From positions 62,001-126,000 of the forward strand of contig CAWIVY010000012.1 in the NCBI GenBank assembly GCA_963839615.1: 64,000 nt of DNA, in the 5' to 3' direction. Every line of letters begins with the position of its first letter. Positions within the stretch are counted from its first letter, which is position 1. Both the position numbers and the translations under genes were made by a program. Below the pieces are notes generated by a model, which saw only the letters and a list, made by a program, of their open reading frames with translations, had not been told where the DNA came from and did not search any database. This document shows, in pieces, positions 19,488 to 30,005 of the stretch. The stretch is from DASQMT01 sp963839615 (GTDB taxonomy: Bacteria > Actinomycetota > Thermoleophilia > Solirubrobacterales > Solirubrobacteraceae).

Positions 19488-20687
19488 ATGGCCGTAGCAA
19501 CCCCGTTCTACGAGAAGACGGACGAGCAGAAGGCGATCATCGAGATGGTCCGCCAGTTCGCCGACGAGCAGATCATCCCCAACGCCGAGCACTACGACGG
19601 CGCCGACGAGTACCCCGAGCCGATCGTCGAGCAGATGAAGGAGCTCGGCCTGTTCGGCGTCACGATCCCCGAGGAGTACGGCGGGATGGGGCTCGACCTC
19701 TCGACGTACACGATGATCGTCGAGGAGCTCAGCCGCGGCTGGATCTCGATCTCGGGCGTCGTCAACACACACTTCATCGGCTCCTACCTGCTGATGAAGT
19801 TCGGCACCGACGCGCAGAAGGAGCGCCTGCTGCCGCGCATGGCGACGGGCGAGATCCGCGCCGCCTTCAGCCTGTCGGAGCCCGAGCTCGGCTCCGACGT
19901 CCAGGCGATCAAGGCGAGCGCCACGAAGACGAGCGACGGCGACTACGAGCTCAACGGCCAGAAGATGTGGGTCACGAACGGGCTGATGTCCGGAGTCGTG
20001 TTCGTGCTCGTCAAGACCGACCGCGAGGCCAGCCCGGCCTACAAGGGCATGACCTGCTTCGTCTGCGAGAAGGAGCCCGGCGCGTCGGAGAACCCCGGGC
20101 TGACCGTGCCGCCCAAGATCAAGAAGATGGGCTACAAGGGCGTCGAGTCGACCGAGCTGGTCTTCGACGGCTACCGCTGCCCGGCCGACATGGTCCTGGG
20201 TGGCGAGGAGGCGGGCCTCGGCAAGGGCTTCGTGCAGATGATGGACGCGCTCGAGGTCGGCCGCGTCAACGTCGCGGCGCGCGGGGTCGGGATCGCCCAG
20301 CGCGCGCTCGAGCTCGGGCTTCGCTATGCCCAGGAGCGCAAGACGTTCGGCAAGCAGATCGCCCAGCACCAGGCGATCCAGTTCAAGCTCGCCGACATGG
20401 CCACGAAGGTCGAGGCCGCCCGCCTGCTGACGATGAAGGCCGCACGGATGAAGGACGCCGGCGAGCGCTCCGACCTCGAGGCCGGGATGGCGAAGCTGTT
20501 CGCGTCGGAGATCGGCAAGGAGGTCGTCGAGGACTGCTTCCGCATCCACGGCGGCTACGGCTACTCCAAGGAGTACGAGATCGAGCGGCTCTACCGCGAC
20601 GCGCCGCTGCTGCTGATCGGCGAGGGCACCTCGGAGATCCAGCGCATGGTCATCGGTAAGAAGCTGTTGCAGCGGCACAAGATCTGA
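19488..20687 (+). CDS. Acyl-CoA dehydrogenase
   Basis: 399 residues of the FAD-dependent acyl-CoA dehydrogenase family, which introduces the alpha-beta double bond in beta-oxidation or amino-acid breakdown. Features in order: the N-terminal helical domain, AAFSLSEPELGSDVQAIK (FAD-binding strand), WVTNGLMSGVVFVLVKT, ERKTFGKQIAQHQAIQFKLADM, and EIERLYRDAPLLLIGEGTSEIQR, whose EGTSEIQ segment holds the glutamate base of short-chain enzymes. Substrate chain length cannot be read from sequence. It stands alone on the plus strand. Confidence 0.92.
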   Translation: MAVATPFYEKTDEQKAIIEMVRQFADEQIIPNAEHYDGADEYPEPIVEQMKELGLFGVTIPEEYGGMGLDLSTYTMIVEELSRGWISISGVVNTHFIGSYLLMKFGTDAQKERLLPRMATGEIRAAFSLSEPELGSDVQAIKASATKTSDGDYELNGQKMWVTNGLMSGVVFVLVKTDREASPAYKGMTCFVCEKEPGASENPGLTVPPKIKKMGYKGVESTELVFDGYRCPADMVLGGEEAGLGKGFVQMMDALEVGRVNVAARGVGIAQRALELGLRYAQERKTFGKQIAQHQAIQFKLADMATKVEAARLLTMKAARMKDAGERSDLEAGMAKLFASEIGKEVVEDCFRIHGGYGYSKEYEIERLYRDAPLLLIGEGTSEIQRMVIGKKLLQRHKI

Positions 20688-20707
20688 GCACCAGCGCATT
20701 CCCGCGA

Positions 20708-20740
20708 GCGACTTCCACGGCCTGAGGCCGGCAAAGTCGC
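20708..20740. terminator. Possible hairpin terminator after acyl-CoA dehydrogenase
   Basis: Nested inverted repeats (gcgactt ... aagtcgc around ggcc-tga-ggcc) lie 20 bases after the stop codon. No T-run follows, so this is only a candidate. Confidence 0.3.
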
Positions 20741-20797
20741 CACTCGAAGGCGCGGCGGCGGAGTCGAGCCGCCGGGTTCCGGGCACAACGGACGCGA

Positions 20798-22609
20798 ATG
20801 CCGCTGCGGATCGAGGACTACGCGCTGATCGGCGACACCCAGACGGCGGCGCTCGTCGGCAACGACGGCTCGATCGACTGGCTCTGCCTGCCGCGCTTCG
20901 ACTCTCCGGCCTGCTTCGCCGCGCTGCTCGGCGACGAGTCGCACGGGCGCTGGCTGCTCGCCCCGGCAGACGACGTGCGGCGTACCGAGCGGCGCTACCG
21001 CGAGGGCACGCTCGTGCTCGAGACCGACTTCCACACCGCCGACGGGGTCCTGCAGGTCGTCGACTCGATGCCGATCCGCGACGAGGCGCCCGACATCGTG
21101 CGCGTAGCTCGCTGCCTCGAGGGCCGCGTGAGCGTCCGCATGGAGCTGGTCCTGCGCTTCGACTTCGGCCGCGTGGTCCCGTGGGTGCGGCGCGCCGAGG
21201 ACGGCGGGCTGACCGCGATCGCGGGCCCCGACGCGGTCCACCTCGTGCCGGGACGGCCGACCCGCGGACGCGACCTGACCACCGTCGCCGAGTTCGACCT
21301 GCAGGCGGGCGACGAGGTCCCGTTCGTGCTCACCTGGTACCCGTCGCACGAGCAGGAGCCCAGCTCCGGTCGACGGCGTCGCCGCGACGGCCGACACGAC
21401 GCGCTGGTGGGAGGAGTGGTCGTCGCGCTCGCACGTCCAGGGGCAGCATCAGCGGCCTGGTCCAGCGCAGCCTGATCACGCTGAAGGCGCTCACCTACGC
21501 GCCGACCGGCGGCATCGTCGCCGCGCCGACCACCTCGCTGCCCGAGCACATCGGCGGCGTGCGCAACTGGGACTACCGCTTCTGCTGGGTGCGCGACGCG
21601 ACGCTCGTCCTGCTGTCGCTGATGCACGCGGGCTACATGGACGAGGCGGCCGCCTGGCGCGACTGGCTGCTGCGCGCCGTCGCCGGGTCGCCGTCGGAGC
21701 TGCAGATCATGTACGGCCCGGCCGGCGAGCGGCGCCTGACCGAGCTCGAGCTCGACTGGCTGCCGGGCTACGAGGGCTCGTCCCCGGTCCGGATCGGCAA
21801 CGCGGCCTCGAGCCAGTTCCAGCTCGACGTCTACGGCGAGCTGATGGACGCGCTCACGCAGGCGCGCGAGGGCGGGATCGAGCCCGACGACGCCGCCTGG
21901 CGCGCTCCAGGTCGCGCTGATGGACTACCTCGAGGGCGCCTGGGAGCTGCCCGACGAGGGGATCTGGGAGGTGCGCGGCAAGCGGCGGCCGTTCGTGCAC
22001 TCCAAGGTGATGGCCTGGGTCGCGTTCGACCGCGCGGTGCGGATGGTCGAGCGCTACGACCAGGACGGACCCGTCGAGCGCTGGCGCGAGCTGCGCGCCG
22101 CGGTCCATCGCGAGGTCTGCGAGCGCGGCTACGACGCCGAGCGCAAGACGTTCACGCAGTCCTACGGGTCGCGCGGGCTCGACGCGGCGACGCTGCTGAT
22201 CCCGGTCGTCGGCTTCCTGCCGGCCGACGACGAGCGCGTGATCGGCACCGTCGAGGCGGTGCAGCGCGAGCTCTGCCACGACGGCTTCGTGCTGCGCTAC
22301 GACACGACCGAGGCGGACGACGGCCTGCCGCCGGGCGAGGGCGCCTTCCTGCCCTGCTCGTTCTGGCTCGCCGACTGCCTGACGCTGATCGGAAGACGAC
22401 GAGGAGGCGCGTGAGATGTTCGACCGGCTCGCCGGACTGGCCAACGACGTCGGGCTGCTCGCCGAGGAGTACGACCCGCGGCGCGGGGCGGCTCGTCGGC
22501 AACTTCCCGCAGGCGTTCACGCACGTCGGGCTCGTCAACACGGCGATGAACCTGGATCGCGCGGCGGCCTCGCCCGCCCGCGACCGCGCCGGGACAGGCG
22601 GGCGCGTGA
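20798..22609 (+). pseudogene. GH15 glucoamylase/trehalase-like glycosidase, broken by about six +1 frameshifts
   Basis: The first 190 residues (MPLRIEDYALIGDTQTAALVGNDGSIDWLCLPRF) are the DUF5911/trehalase-like N-terminal domain. The catalytic alpha/alpha barrel follows: IGGVRNWDYRFCWVRDATLVL, GSSPVRIGNAASSQFQLDVYGEL, PFVHSKVMAWVAFDRAVRM and FLPCSFWLADCL. The segments lie in successively shifted frames, each by +1, near 21362, 21445, 21904, 22394 and 22485. A sixth, before 22609, is needed to reach the TGA that overlaps the next start. Removing six bases gives 601 residues, the usual family length. Enzymes of this type hydrolyse trehalose or alpha-glucans. Intact motifs in every segment favour sequencing error over decay. 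Confidence 0.82.
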
Positions 22610-23655
22610 TGCGCGCGATCACGCTGCAGCCGGGGGTCAAGGACTCCGCCGACCTCGAGGAGATGCCGGAGCCGCCGGCCGAGGAGGGCGCGATGCTCGT
22701 CGACGGCGTGGCGCTCGGCATCTGCGGCACCGACGCCGAGATCGTGCGCGGCGACTACGGCGAGGCGCCGCCGGGCGCCGAGCGCCTGGTCCTCGGCCAC
22801 GAGTCGCTCGGGCGCGTGGCCGAGGCGCCCGACGGCAGCGGCTTCGCGCCGGGCGACCTCGTCGTCGGCATCGTGCGCCGCCCCGACCCCGTGCCGTGCC
22901 CTTCGTGCGCGGCCGGCGAATGGGACTTCTGCCGCAACGGAGGCTTCACCGAGCGCGGCATCAAGGCGCTGCACGGCTACGGCTCCGAGCGCTGGCGGAT
23001 CGAGCCGGAGTTCGCGATCAAGCTCGATCCGGAGCTCGGCACGCTCGGCGTGCTGATGGAGCCGACGACCGTCGTCGCGAAGGCCTGGGAGCAGATCGAC
23101 CGCGTGCTCACGCGCGCGACGCTCGGGCCCGAGCGCGTGCTGGTCACCGGCGCCGGCCCGATCGGGCTGCTCGCGGCGCTGCTCGCGCGCCGGCGCGGCT
23201 ACGAGCTGACGGTGCTCGATCTCGCCAAGAGCGGACCGAAGCCCGAGCTCGTGCGCGAGCTCGGCGGCACCTACCACTCGGGCCCGCTCACCGAGCTCGA
23301 CCCGCCGCCGGACATCATCGTCGAGGCGACCGGCGCCAGCCAGGTCGTGCTCGACGCGATGAGCCACACGCGCGCGAACGGGATCGTCTGCCTGACCGGC
23401 ATCTCCTCGGGCGGGCACGAGATCGGCCTCGACGCGGGCGACCTGAACCGCCGCATCGTGCTGGAGAACGACCTCGTCTTCGGCTCGGTCAACGCCAACC
23501 GGCGCCATTACGAGGCGGCGGCGGAGGCCCTCTCGGAGGCCGACAACGCCTGGCTGGAGCGCCTGATCACGCGCCGCGTCCCGCTCGACCGCTGGAACGA
23601 GGCGCTCAAGCGCGAGGAGAACGACATCAAGGTCGTGGTCGAGCTCGGCGGCTGA
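22609..23655 (+). CDS. Zinc-dependent glucose 1-dehydrogenase-like MDR enzyme
   Basis: 348 residues of the medium-chain dehydrogenase family closest to archaeal-type glucose dehydrogenases. The catalytic zinc site is visible in GICGTDAEI (Cys) and VLGHESLGRV (His-Glu). CPSCAAGEWDFC holds a partial structural-zinc cysteine set. VLVTGAGPIGLLAALLARRRGYELTVLD is the NAD(P) Rossmann motif. It likely oxidises an aldose or polyol. ATG 22609 overlaps the TGA of the preceding glycosidase gene, suggesting translational coupling and a shared sugar pathway: trehalose or glucan to glucose to gluconolactone. Confidence 0.87.
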   Translation: MRAITLQPGVKDSADLEEMPEPPAEEGAMLVDGVALGICGTDAEIVRGDYGEAPPGAERLVLGHESLGRVAEAPDGSGFAPGDLVVGIVRRPDPVPCPSCAAGEWDFCRNGGFTERGIKALHGYGSERWRIEPEFAIKLDPELGTLGVLMEPTTVVAKAWEQIDRVLTRATLGPERVLVTGAGPIGLLAALLARRRGYELTVLDLAKSGPKPELVRELGGTYHSGPLTELDPPPDIIVEATGASQVVLDAMSHTRANGIVCLTGISSGGHEIGLDAGDLNRRIVLENDLVFGSVNANRRHYEAAAEALSEADNAWLERLITRRVPLDRWNEALKREENDIKVVVELGG

Positions 23656-23670
23656 AGCGCGACGGCGCGC

Positions 23671-25453
23671 TCACAGCGCGCAGGCGCCGATCACCTCCTG
23701 CCACCAGGCAAGCTCGGCGTCGTCGGCGCCTTTGGCCAGGCGGCGGCGCACCTGGGCCTGGACCTGCCCGGGCGGGCCCATCATGAGGATCGGGCCTGTG
23801 ACCGCGTAGCGGCCGTCGGCGAGGATCACGAGCGCGCCTGGGACGTCGCGCCGCGTGCGCAGGTGCTCGACGACCGCCTTGCCGGCCACCTCGCGCGGGT
23901 GCGCCGCGTCGCCGTCCTCCTTCGTCCACGGCCGCGCGGTGTACACCGGGAACGCTGCCGCTGTAGGTCCGCTGCGGGCGCACCGGCTTGTGCACCGGGC
24001 CCGTCCGCCAGCGGCTGAGCAGGTCCGGCAGCTCGTCCGCGACCTCGCTGCGGACCAGCACGAGCAGCCGGTCGCCGGGCTCCAGCCGCGTGGAGCCGCG
24101 CGGCAGCAGCGCCTCCTTGTCGCGGATCATCAGCGCGACGAGCGCGTCGCGCGGGATGCCGAGATCGCGCAGGCGCGCTCCCGCCGCCGCGTCGCCGGGC
24201 CGGATGACGTGCTCGACGACCTCGGCCCCCAGCTCGCGCACCGCGCCGACCTCGAGGATCGAAGCCGGGCGAAAGGGCTCGTCGGAGGTGACCCCGAGCC
24301 GGCGTGCGACGACGTCGATCGTGGAGCCCTGCAGGATCGTCGAGATCAGCACCGCGAAGAAGACGATGTTGAAGAACGTCTCGGATTGGGGGACGCCCTC
24401 GATCACGGGGAAGAGCGCGAGCACGACGGGGACGGCGCCGCGTAGCCCGGCCCAGCCGAGGAAGCCCTTCTCGCGCAGGCTGAAGCCGGTTCCCAGCGTG
24501 CCCACGGCGGTCGCGAGCGGGCGCGCGACGAAGACGACCACGAGCGCCAGCAGCGTGCCACGCCACGCGACCTCGTCCAGGTCGGCGGGGAACACGAGCA
24601 GGCCGAGCGTGAGGAACATCGTCAGCTGCGCGACCCAGGCCATGCCCTCGTGGAACGCCGTCACCGTGCGCTTGGCCGGGATGTTCGCCGAGCCCAGCGC
24701 AAGGCCGGCCAGGTAGGTCGCCAGGAATCCCGAGCCGCCGGCCGTGTCCGCGGCGCCGAACGCGAGCGCCGCCGTCGCGAGTGAGGCGACCGGGTAGAGG
24801 CCGGGGCTCGAGAGCCGCACCGACAGGAACGCCCGCGCTGCCAGCCAGCCGATCGCGGTGCCCGCCACCAGGCCGATCCCGAGCTGCTGCGCGAACAGCC
24901 CGAGCATGTCGGCGAGCCCGTAACCGGGATGCATGATCCATTCGATGAAGCCGAGCACGAGCAGCACGGCGATCGGGTCGTTGAACCCCGCCTCGCCCTC
25001 GAGCGTGCGCTCCAGACGCTTGCGCAGCCCGGCGCCGCGCAGCAGCGAGAAGACCGCGGCGCCGTCGGTCGAGGAGACGATCGCGCCCACCAGCAGGCCC
25101 TCGAGCGTCGAGAAGCCGAACAGCCACGAGGCGGCCAGGCCCGTGACGAAGGCGGTGATCATCGTGCCCGGCAGCGCGAGCCCGATCGCCGGCCGCAGCA
25201 CGGGCCGGATCTCGGGCCATCCGGCAGTCAGCCCGCCCTCGAACAGGATCAGGGCGAGCGCGATCACGCCGATCGTCTCGGCGAGGTGGGGATCGTCGAA
25301 CTCGATCAGGCCGAGGCCGTCGGAGCCGACCGCCATGCCGAGGCCGAGGAACAGCACGAGCCCGGGCAGCCGCACGCGCCCTGCAACCAGCGACGCGGCC
25401 AGCGCCGCGGCCAGCAGGGCGCCGACGATCAGGATGCGCTCGCCGTCCGGCAA
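23671..25453 (-). pseudogene. K+/H+ antiporter (CPA1, NhaP2-type) with TrkA-C domain, one frameshift near 23950
   Basis: About 593 residues once one extra base near 23950 is removed. Twelve or so membrane segments (residues 5-380) include LFEGGLTAGWPEI and the ion-binding GEAGFNDPIAVLLVL (Asn-Asp pair of CPA1 antiporters), and FSLREKGFLGWAGLRGAVPVVLALFP. A TrkA-C/RCK domain follows (VVEHVIRPGDAAAGARLRDLGIPRD). The last ~90 residues, starting PVYTARPWTKEDGD, lie in the shifted frame and end at 23671. It exchanges K+ or Na+ for protons at the membrane, with nucleotide control through the RCK domain. TTG start at 25453, 21 bases after the SDR gene, so it may be the last gene of the polyamine operon. 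Confidence 0.83.
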
Positions 25454-25474
25454 GCGCGAAGCATTTCAGCCTTG

Positions 25475-26218
25475 CTATTCCGGCGTCGTGTAGGCCTGCG
25501 AGATGCCGCCGTCGACCATGAACGTGGTCGCGTTCACGTAGGTCGACTCGTCGCTCGCCAGGAACAGCACCGCGTTGGCGATCTCGCGCACCTCGGCGAA
25601 GCGCCCGGTCGGAACGTGGATCAGCCGCCGCGCGGCCGCGACCTTGTCCTTCGCGAACAGCTCCTGCAGCAGCGGCGTGTTGACCGGCCCCGGGCAGAGC
25701 GCGTTGACGCGCACGCCCTGGCGCGCGAACTCGACGCCGAGCTCGCGCGAGAGCGCGAGCACGCCGCCCTTCGACGCCGTGTAGGAGATCTGCGACGTCG
25801 CCGAGCCCATCGTGGCGACGAACGAGGCGGTGTTGATGACCGAGCCGCCGCCGCCCTCGATCAGGTGCGGGATGCCGTGCTTGCAGCAGAGGAAGACGGA
25901 CTTGAGGTTGACGTCCTGCACGCGCTGCCACGCCTCGAGCGACGTCTCGAGCACCGATGCGTCGTCGGTGGGTGAGATGCCGGCGTTGTTGAACAGCACG
26001 TCGATGCGGCCGAACTCCGACCGCACGCCCGCGTAGAGGTTCGAGACCTGGTGCTCGTCGGCGACGTCGACCGCCAGGCTCGTCGTGCCGATGCCGTCCT
26101 CGCGCAGGTCGACGCCCACGACGGTCGCGCCCTCGTCGATGAACAGCCGCGCGGTCTCCGCGCCGATGCCGCTCGCCGCGCCGGTGACGACGCAGACCTT
26201 CCCCTCCAGCCGAGCCAA
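25475..26218 (-). CDS. SDR-family NAD(P)-dependent oxidoreductase
   Basis: 247 residues of classical short-chain dehydrogenase. The cofactor motif is TGAASGIGAETARLF (residues 12-26), followed by NNAGIS (about 88-93). The catalytic Ser is in NTASFVA, the YTASK motif holds catalytic Tyr and Lys, and CPGPVNTPLL follows. The cofactor-specificity Asp in VGVDLRED suggests NAD(H). It starts one base after the aldehyde dehydrogenase stop and is cotranscribed with the polyamine genes. It could oxidise or reduce a hydroxy acid or alcohol from that pathway; the substrate is not evident. Confidence 0.88.
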   Translation of the reverse strand: MARLEGKVCVVTGAASGIGAETARLFIDEGATVVGVDLREDGIGTTSLAVDVADEHQVSNLYAGVRSEFGRIDVLFNNAGISPTDDASVLETSLEAWQRVQDVNLKSVFLCCKHGIPHLIEGGGGSVINTASFVATMGSATSQISYTASKGGVLALSRELGVEFARQGVRVNALCPGPVNTPLLQELFAKDKVAAARRLIHVPTGRFAEVREIANAVLFLASDESTYVNATTFMVDGGISQAYTTPE

Positions 26219-26219
26219 G

Positions 26220-27578
26220 CTAGCCCCCAGTCGCGTAGTAGACGGACTTCACCTCGGTGTAGTGGTCGAGCGCGTGCGGGCCGAGCTCGCGGCCGACGCC
26301 CGACTGCTTGAAGCCCCCGAACGGGGTGCTCACGCGGACCGAGGTGTTCGAGTTGATCGACAGCACACCGGCCTCGATCGCGCGTGCGACGCGCAGGGCG
26401 CGGGCGCCGTCGCGGGTCCAGATCGAGCCCGAGAGACCGTAGATCGTGTCGTTCGCCAGCGCGATCGCCTCCGCCTCGTCGCGGAAGGGGATCACGCACG
26501 CGACCGGGCCGAAGATCTCCTCCCGCACGGCGCGGTCGCCGGCGTCGACCGGTGCGAGCACCGTCGGCGGGAACCAGAATCCCGAGCCGTCGGGCGCGGA
26601 GCCGCGGACCGCCACGGGCGCGCCGTCGGGCACGTAGGAGCGGACCGTGTCGCGCTGCTGGGCGGAGATCAGCGGCCCCATCTGGGTCGCCTCGTCGAGC
26701 GGGTCGCCGACGCGGATGCCCTCGACGACGCCGCTGAGCGCCGCGAGGAAGTCGTCGAGCACCGAGTCCTGGACGAGGATGCGCGAGCGCGCGCAGCAGT
26801 CCTGGCCGGCGTTGCCGAAGACCGCCCACGGCGCCGCCTCGGCGGCGGCCTGGACGTCGGCGTCGGCGAACACGAGGTTCGGCGACTTGCCGCCCAGTTC
26901 CAGCGTCACGCGCTTGATCGTCTGCGCAGCGCCGGTGGCGATCATGCGGCCGACCTCGGTCGAGCCGGTGAAGGCGACCTTGGCGACGTCCGGGTGCTCG
27001 ACGAGGCGCGTCCCGCACGTCCGGCCCGGTCCCGCGACGACGTTGACGACGCCTTCGGGGATGCCGGCCTCGAGCGCGATCCGCTCGAACTCGAGCGCGG
27101 TCAGCGGGGTCAGCTCGGCCGGCTTGAGCACGACCGTGTTGCCGGCCGCGAGGCACGGCCCGAGCTTCCAGGCCGCGATCGTGAGCGGGAAGTTCCAGGG
27201 CGTGATCAGCGCGACGACGCCGAGCGGCTCGCGGAACGTCATCGCGACGCCGCCGCTCACCGGGATCGTGTCGCCGAGCGTGCGCTCGACGGCGCCGGCG
27301 TAGAAGCGGAACGTATCGACGACCATGCCCATCTCGCCGCGCGCGTCGCCGATCGGCTTGCCCGCGTTGCGGGCCTCGAGCACGGCCAGGTCCTCCTGCT
27401 TGTCCGCGAGCGCGTCCGCCAGCCCGTACAGCAGCTTCGCGCGGTCCGGCGGCGACACGGCCCGCCACGCGGGATAGGCCGCCTTGGCGCGCGCGACCGC
27501 GGCGTCGGCCTCCTCGGCCCCCGCCCGCGGGATCTCGGCGAGCACCGCCTCGGTCGCCGGCTCGAGCACCGTGAGCAT
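26220..27578 (-). CDS. puuC: Aldehyde dehydrogenase, probable gamma-glutamyl-aminobutyraldehyde dehydrogenase (PuuC-like)
   Basis: About 452 residues from ATG 27578, which overlaps the TGA of the PuuD gene (ATGA). ALDH motifs present: ITPWNFPLTIAAWKLGPCLAAGN, VLKPAELTP, VAFTGSTEVGRMI, LELGGKSPN (catalytic Glu), GQDCCARSRILV (nucleophilic Cys) and EEIFGPVACVIPF. In the Puu pathway this enzyme oxidises gamma-glutamyl-gamma-aminobutyraldehyde with NAD(P). The assignment to that substrate rests on the operon (PuuA-, PuuD- and permease-like genes); sequence alone would allow other amino-aldehydes. The N-terminus is slightly shorter than in E. coli PuuC. Confidence 0.82.
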   Translation of the reverse strand: MLTVLEPATEAVLAEIPRAGAEEADAAVARAKAAYPAWRAVSPPDRAKLLYGLADALADKQEDLAVLEARNAGKPIGDARGEMGMVVDTFRFYAGAVERTLGDTIPVSGGVAMTFREPLGVVALITPWNFPLTIAAWKLGPCLAAGNTVVLKPAELTPLTALEFERIALEAGIPEGVVNVVAGPGRTCGTRLVEHPDVAKVAFTGSTEVGRMIATGAAQTIKRVTLELGGKSPNLVFADADVQAAAEAAPWAVFGNAGQDCCARSRILVQDSVLDDFLAALSGVVEGIRVGDPLDEATQMGPLISAQQRDTVRSYVPDGAPVAVRGSAPDGSGFWFPPTVLAPVDAGDRAVREEIFGPVACVIPFRDEAEAIALANDTIYGLSGSIWTRDGARALRVARAIEAGVLSINSNTSVRVSTPFGGFKQSGVGRELGPHALDHYTEVKSVYYATGG

Positions 27579-28333
27579 CAGGCGGCCTTGGCTGATCGCA
27601 GCCGCTCGGCGCGGTACGTCCGCGCTTCCTCCACGAGCGCGGCGACGAGCGGGGAGGTGTGGTCGGCCTCGGGATGCCACTGAACGCCGAGCGAGAAGCG
27701 GTTGCCCGGCACCTCGATCGCCTCGGGCAGCTCGTCGATCGTCGCCCATCCAGTCACCTCGAGGCCGTCGCCGATTTGCTCGACGCCCTGGTGGTGGTGC
27801 GACTTGGTGTTGTGCACCTCCTCGTGCGCGGCGCGTGCCGCGAGCGAGCCGTGCGCCAGGCGGACGGCGTGGTCGGAGTTGTCGAACGAGCCGGGCGAGC
27901 GCCGGTGGTCCTCGTGGCCGTAGTCATCGGGGAGGTGCTGCGTGAGCGTGCCGCCGCGGGCGACGTTCATCAGCTGCATGCCGCGGCAGACGCCGAGGAA
28001 GGGCATGTCGCGCTCCATCGCGCGGCGGGCCAGCGCGATCTCGAACTCGTCGCGCTCGGGCACCGTGCCGTGCGTCGCTTCGTGCGGCTCGGCGCCGTAT
28101 GACGACGGGTCGACGTCGGCGCCGCCCGCGAGCAGCAGCGCGTCGAGCAGGTCGAGCAGCGCGTCGGGGTCCTTCGCGACGGCGGCGTCGGGTGGCAGCA
28201 TCAGCGCGATGCCGCCGGCGCGCTGCACCGCGTCGATGTAGCTGCGCGGGAGCAGCATCGCCTGCTGGTCCCAGACGCTCCAGCGAGCGCGCTCGAGGGC
28301 GGTGCAGATGCCGATGATCGGTGGGGAGGACAT
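27578..28333 (-). CDS. puuD: Gamma-glutamyl-gamma-aminobutyrate hydrolase (class I glutamine amidotransferase)
   Basis: 251 residues of the peptidase C26 group. The triad is visible: the nucleophile in PFLGVCRGMQLMNVARGG (Cys about 116), then the His and Glu in SLGVQWHPEAD (about 220). HHHQGVEQIG is a typical PuuD segment. The enzyme releases GABA and glutamate from gamma-glutamyl-GABA, the last step of the glutamylated polyamine route. It shares an ATGA overlap with the downstream aldehyde dehydrogenase gene and follows the permease gene by about 50 bases. Confidence 0.88.
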   Translation of the reverse strand: MSSPPIIGICTALERARWSVWDQQAMLLPRSYIDAVQRAGGIALMLPPDAAVAKDPDALLDLLDALLLAGGADVDPSSYGAEPHEATHGTVPERDEFEIALARRAMERDMPFLGVCRGMQLMNVARGGTLTQHLPDDYGHEDHRRSPGSFDNSDHAVRLAHGSLAARAAHEEVHNTKSHHHQGVEQIGDGLEVTGWATIDELPEAIEVPGNRFSLGVQWHPEADHTSPLVAALVEEARTYRAERLRSAKAA

Positions 28334-28385
28334 GGATCCAGGATGACGCGCCCGGCCCGCCGGCGCGGCGAGCCGGACCGGCGGC

Positions 28386-29982
28386 CTATGCCGCCGGCGT
28401 CGGTTCCGTGGGCTCCGCCGGCTCGTCGGTCTGGACCCCGAGGCCCTCGCCGGCGAACTCGACGGTGCGGACCGGGCCGGTGAACGAGTGCCGAGCGCTC
28501 ACGAGCCACCAGATGCCGACGGCGATGAAGACGCCGCCGACGGTGATCGGCGCGTAGTTGACCGCGTTCCAATCGAACTCGTCGGAGAACGGAACCGCGG
28601 CGGGCGTGAACGGCAAGCAGAAGATCACGGTGATGATCGCTACCCAGATGACCGAGAACGTGTTCATCCACTTGTACTTCTGGCCGTTGTTCCAGGGGCC
28701 GGGCTTGAAGTCGTCGCCGATGCGCAGGCGCAGGTAGATCGGGATCACGTATGCGATGTAGAGCCCGATCACGCACACCGACACGACCGCGAAGAACGCA
28801 ACCGGGATGCCGGAGGCGTTCGACCAGAGCGCTGGCACCGTCACGATCAGCGAAAGTGCGCAGACCAGCAGCACGGCGCCGACCGGCACGCGGTTGCGAT
28901 TCAGCCTCGTCCAGATCCGCCAGCCCGGGATAGCCCGATCGCGCGAGAACGCATACGTCATGCGCGAGGCGCTCGTCACGCACGCCATGCCGCAGAAGAG
29001 CTGGCCGATGCAGGAGATCAGGATCACGATCTCCGCCGCGGTGGCCGATAGCGCGCTGTCGAAGATCGCCAGTGATGTGCCTCCAGCCTCGTCGATCGCA
29101 CCTCTGTCCGCGGCCGCGAAGGTGATCGCGAGCAGCACGATCCAGCCGATCAGCGCTGAGTAGAAGACCGACCGCCAGACGCCCTTCGGCGCCGCATCCT
29201 CAGCTCCGTGCGTCTCCTCGGATATGTGTGCCGACGCGTCGAAGCCGGTGATCGTGTACTGCGTCAGCAGGAAGCCGAGTGGCAATACGTAGAACCAGAG
29301 CATCCCATCGCCGAAGCCCGAGTTGTTGATCGTATCCGTGAAGACGAACGAGAAGCTCGCGTGCCGGTCGGGAGCGAAGACGAGGATCGCGACGATCACC
29401 GCGACACCGCCGACGTGCCACCAGACGGAGATGTTGTTGAACATCGCGACCATGTGGGACGAGTAGATGTTGATCGGCGGCGTGTAGTGCGATCACGACT
29501 CCGAAGACGATGAACACGTCACCGAGCGAGGCTCCGTCGGCGAAGTTCACGATCCCCAGGTCGACGCTCCAGAGGTTGAGCAGTGCCGAGATGAACGTCG
29601 CGCATGCGTAGTCAACCGATGCCACGACCCCGACGAGGCCGACGAGGTTGAACCAGCCGGTGAACCAGCCCCACGCGGCGCCGCCGAGCTCGCTCGCCCA
29701 CCAGTAGATGCCGCCGGCGGTCGGATAAGCCGAAACCAGCTCCGACATGCAGAAGGCGATGATCAGGATCGCGCACGAGATCACGGGCCAGCCGATCGAG
29801 ATCGCGATCGGGCCGCCGTTGTTCCAGGCCTGGCCGTACGTCGTGAAGCAACCGGCCAGGATCGAGATGATCGTGAATGAGATCGCGAAGTTGGAGAACC
29901 CGCTCCAGGCGCGCGTCAGATCCTGCGAGTAGCCCATCTCGGCGAGCCGCTGCTCGTCGCGGCCCGGCGCGGTCGTGCTCAT
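28386..29982 (-). pseudogene. APC-family amino acid/polyamine permease, one frameshift near 29475
   Basis: About 531 residues when one extra base near 29475 is removed (…VVIALHAA then INIYSSHMVAMFNN). There are twelve predicted membrane segments. Family marks include SFTIISILAGCFTTYGQAWNNGGP in TM1, AYPTAGGIYWWASELGG and GFDASAHISEETHGAEDAAP after TM6, a loop typical of the GABA/choline/polyamine permease branch. It is an inner-membrane importer, and the operon suggests uptake of a polyamine or a related amine. GAGGAG precedes the ATG at 29982, and a perfect inverted repeat, probably an operator, lies 24 bases upstream. Confidence 0.84.
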
Positions 29983-30005
29983 GCGGTCGACATCTCCTCT
30001 TGTAA

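Noticed and set aside
21181..23655. A single open frame joining the glycosidase C-terminal part to the glucose dehydrogenase-like gene
   Set aside because: The join exists only because frameshifts removed the glycosidase stop. The dehydrogenase has its own ATG at 22609 overlapping a TGA in the correct glycosidase frame.
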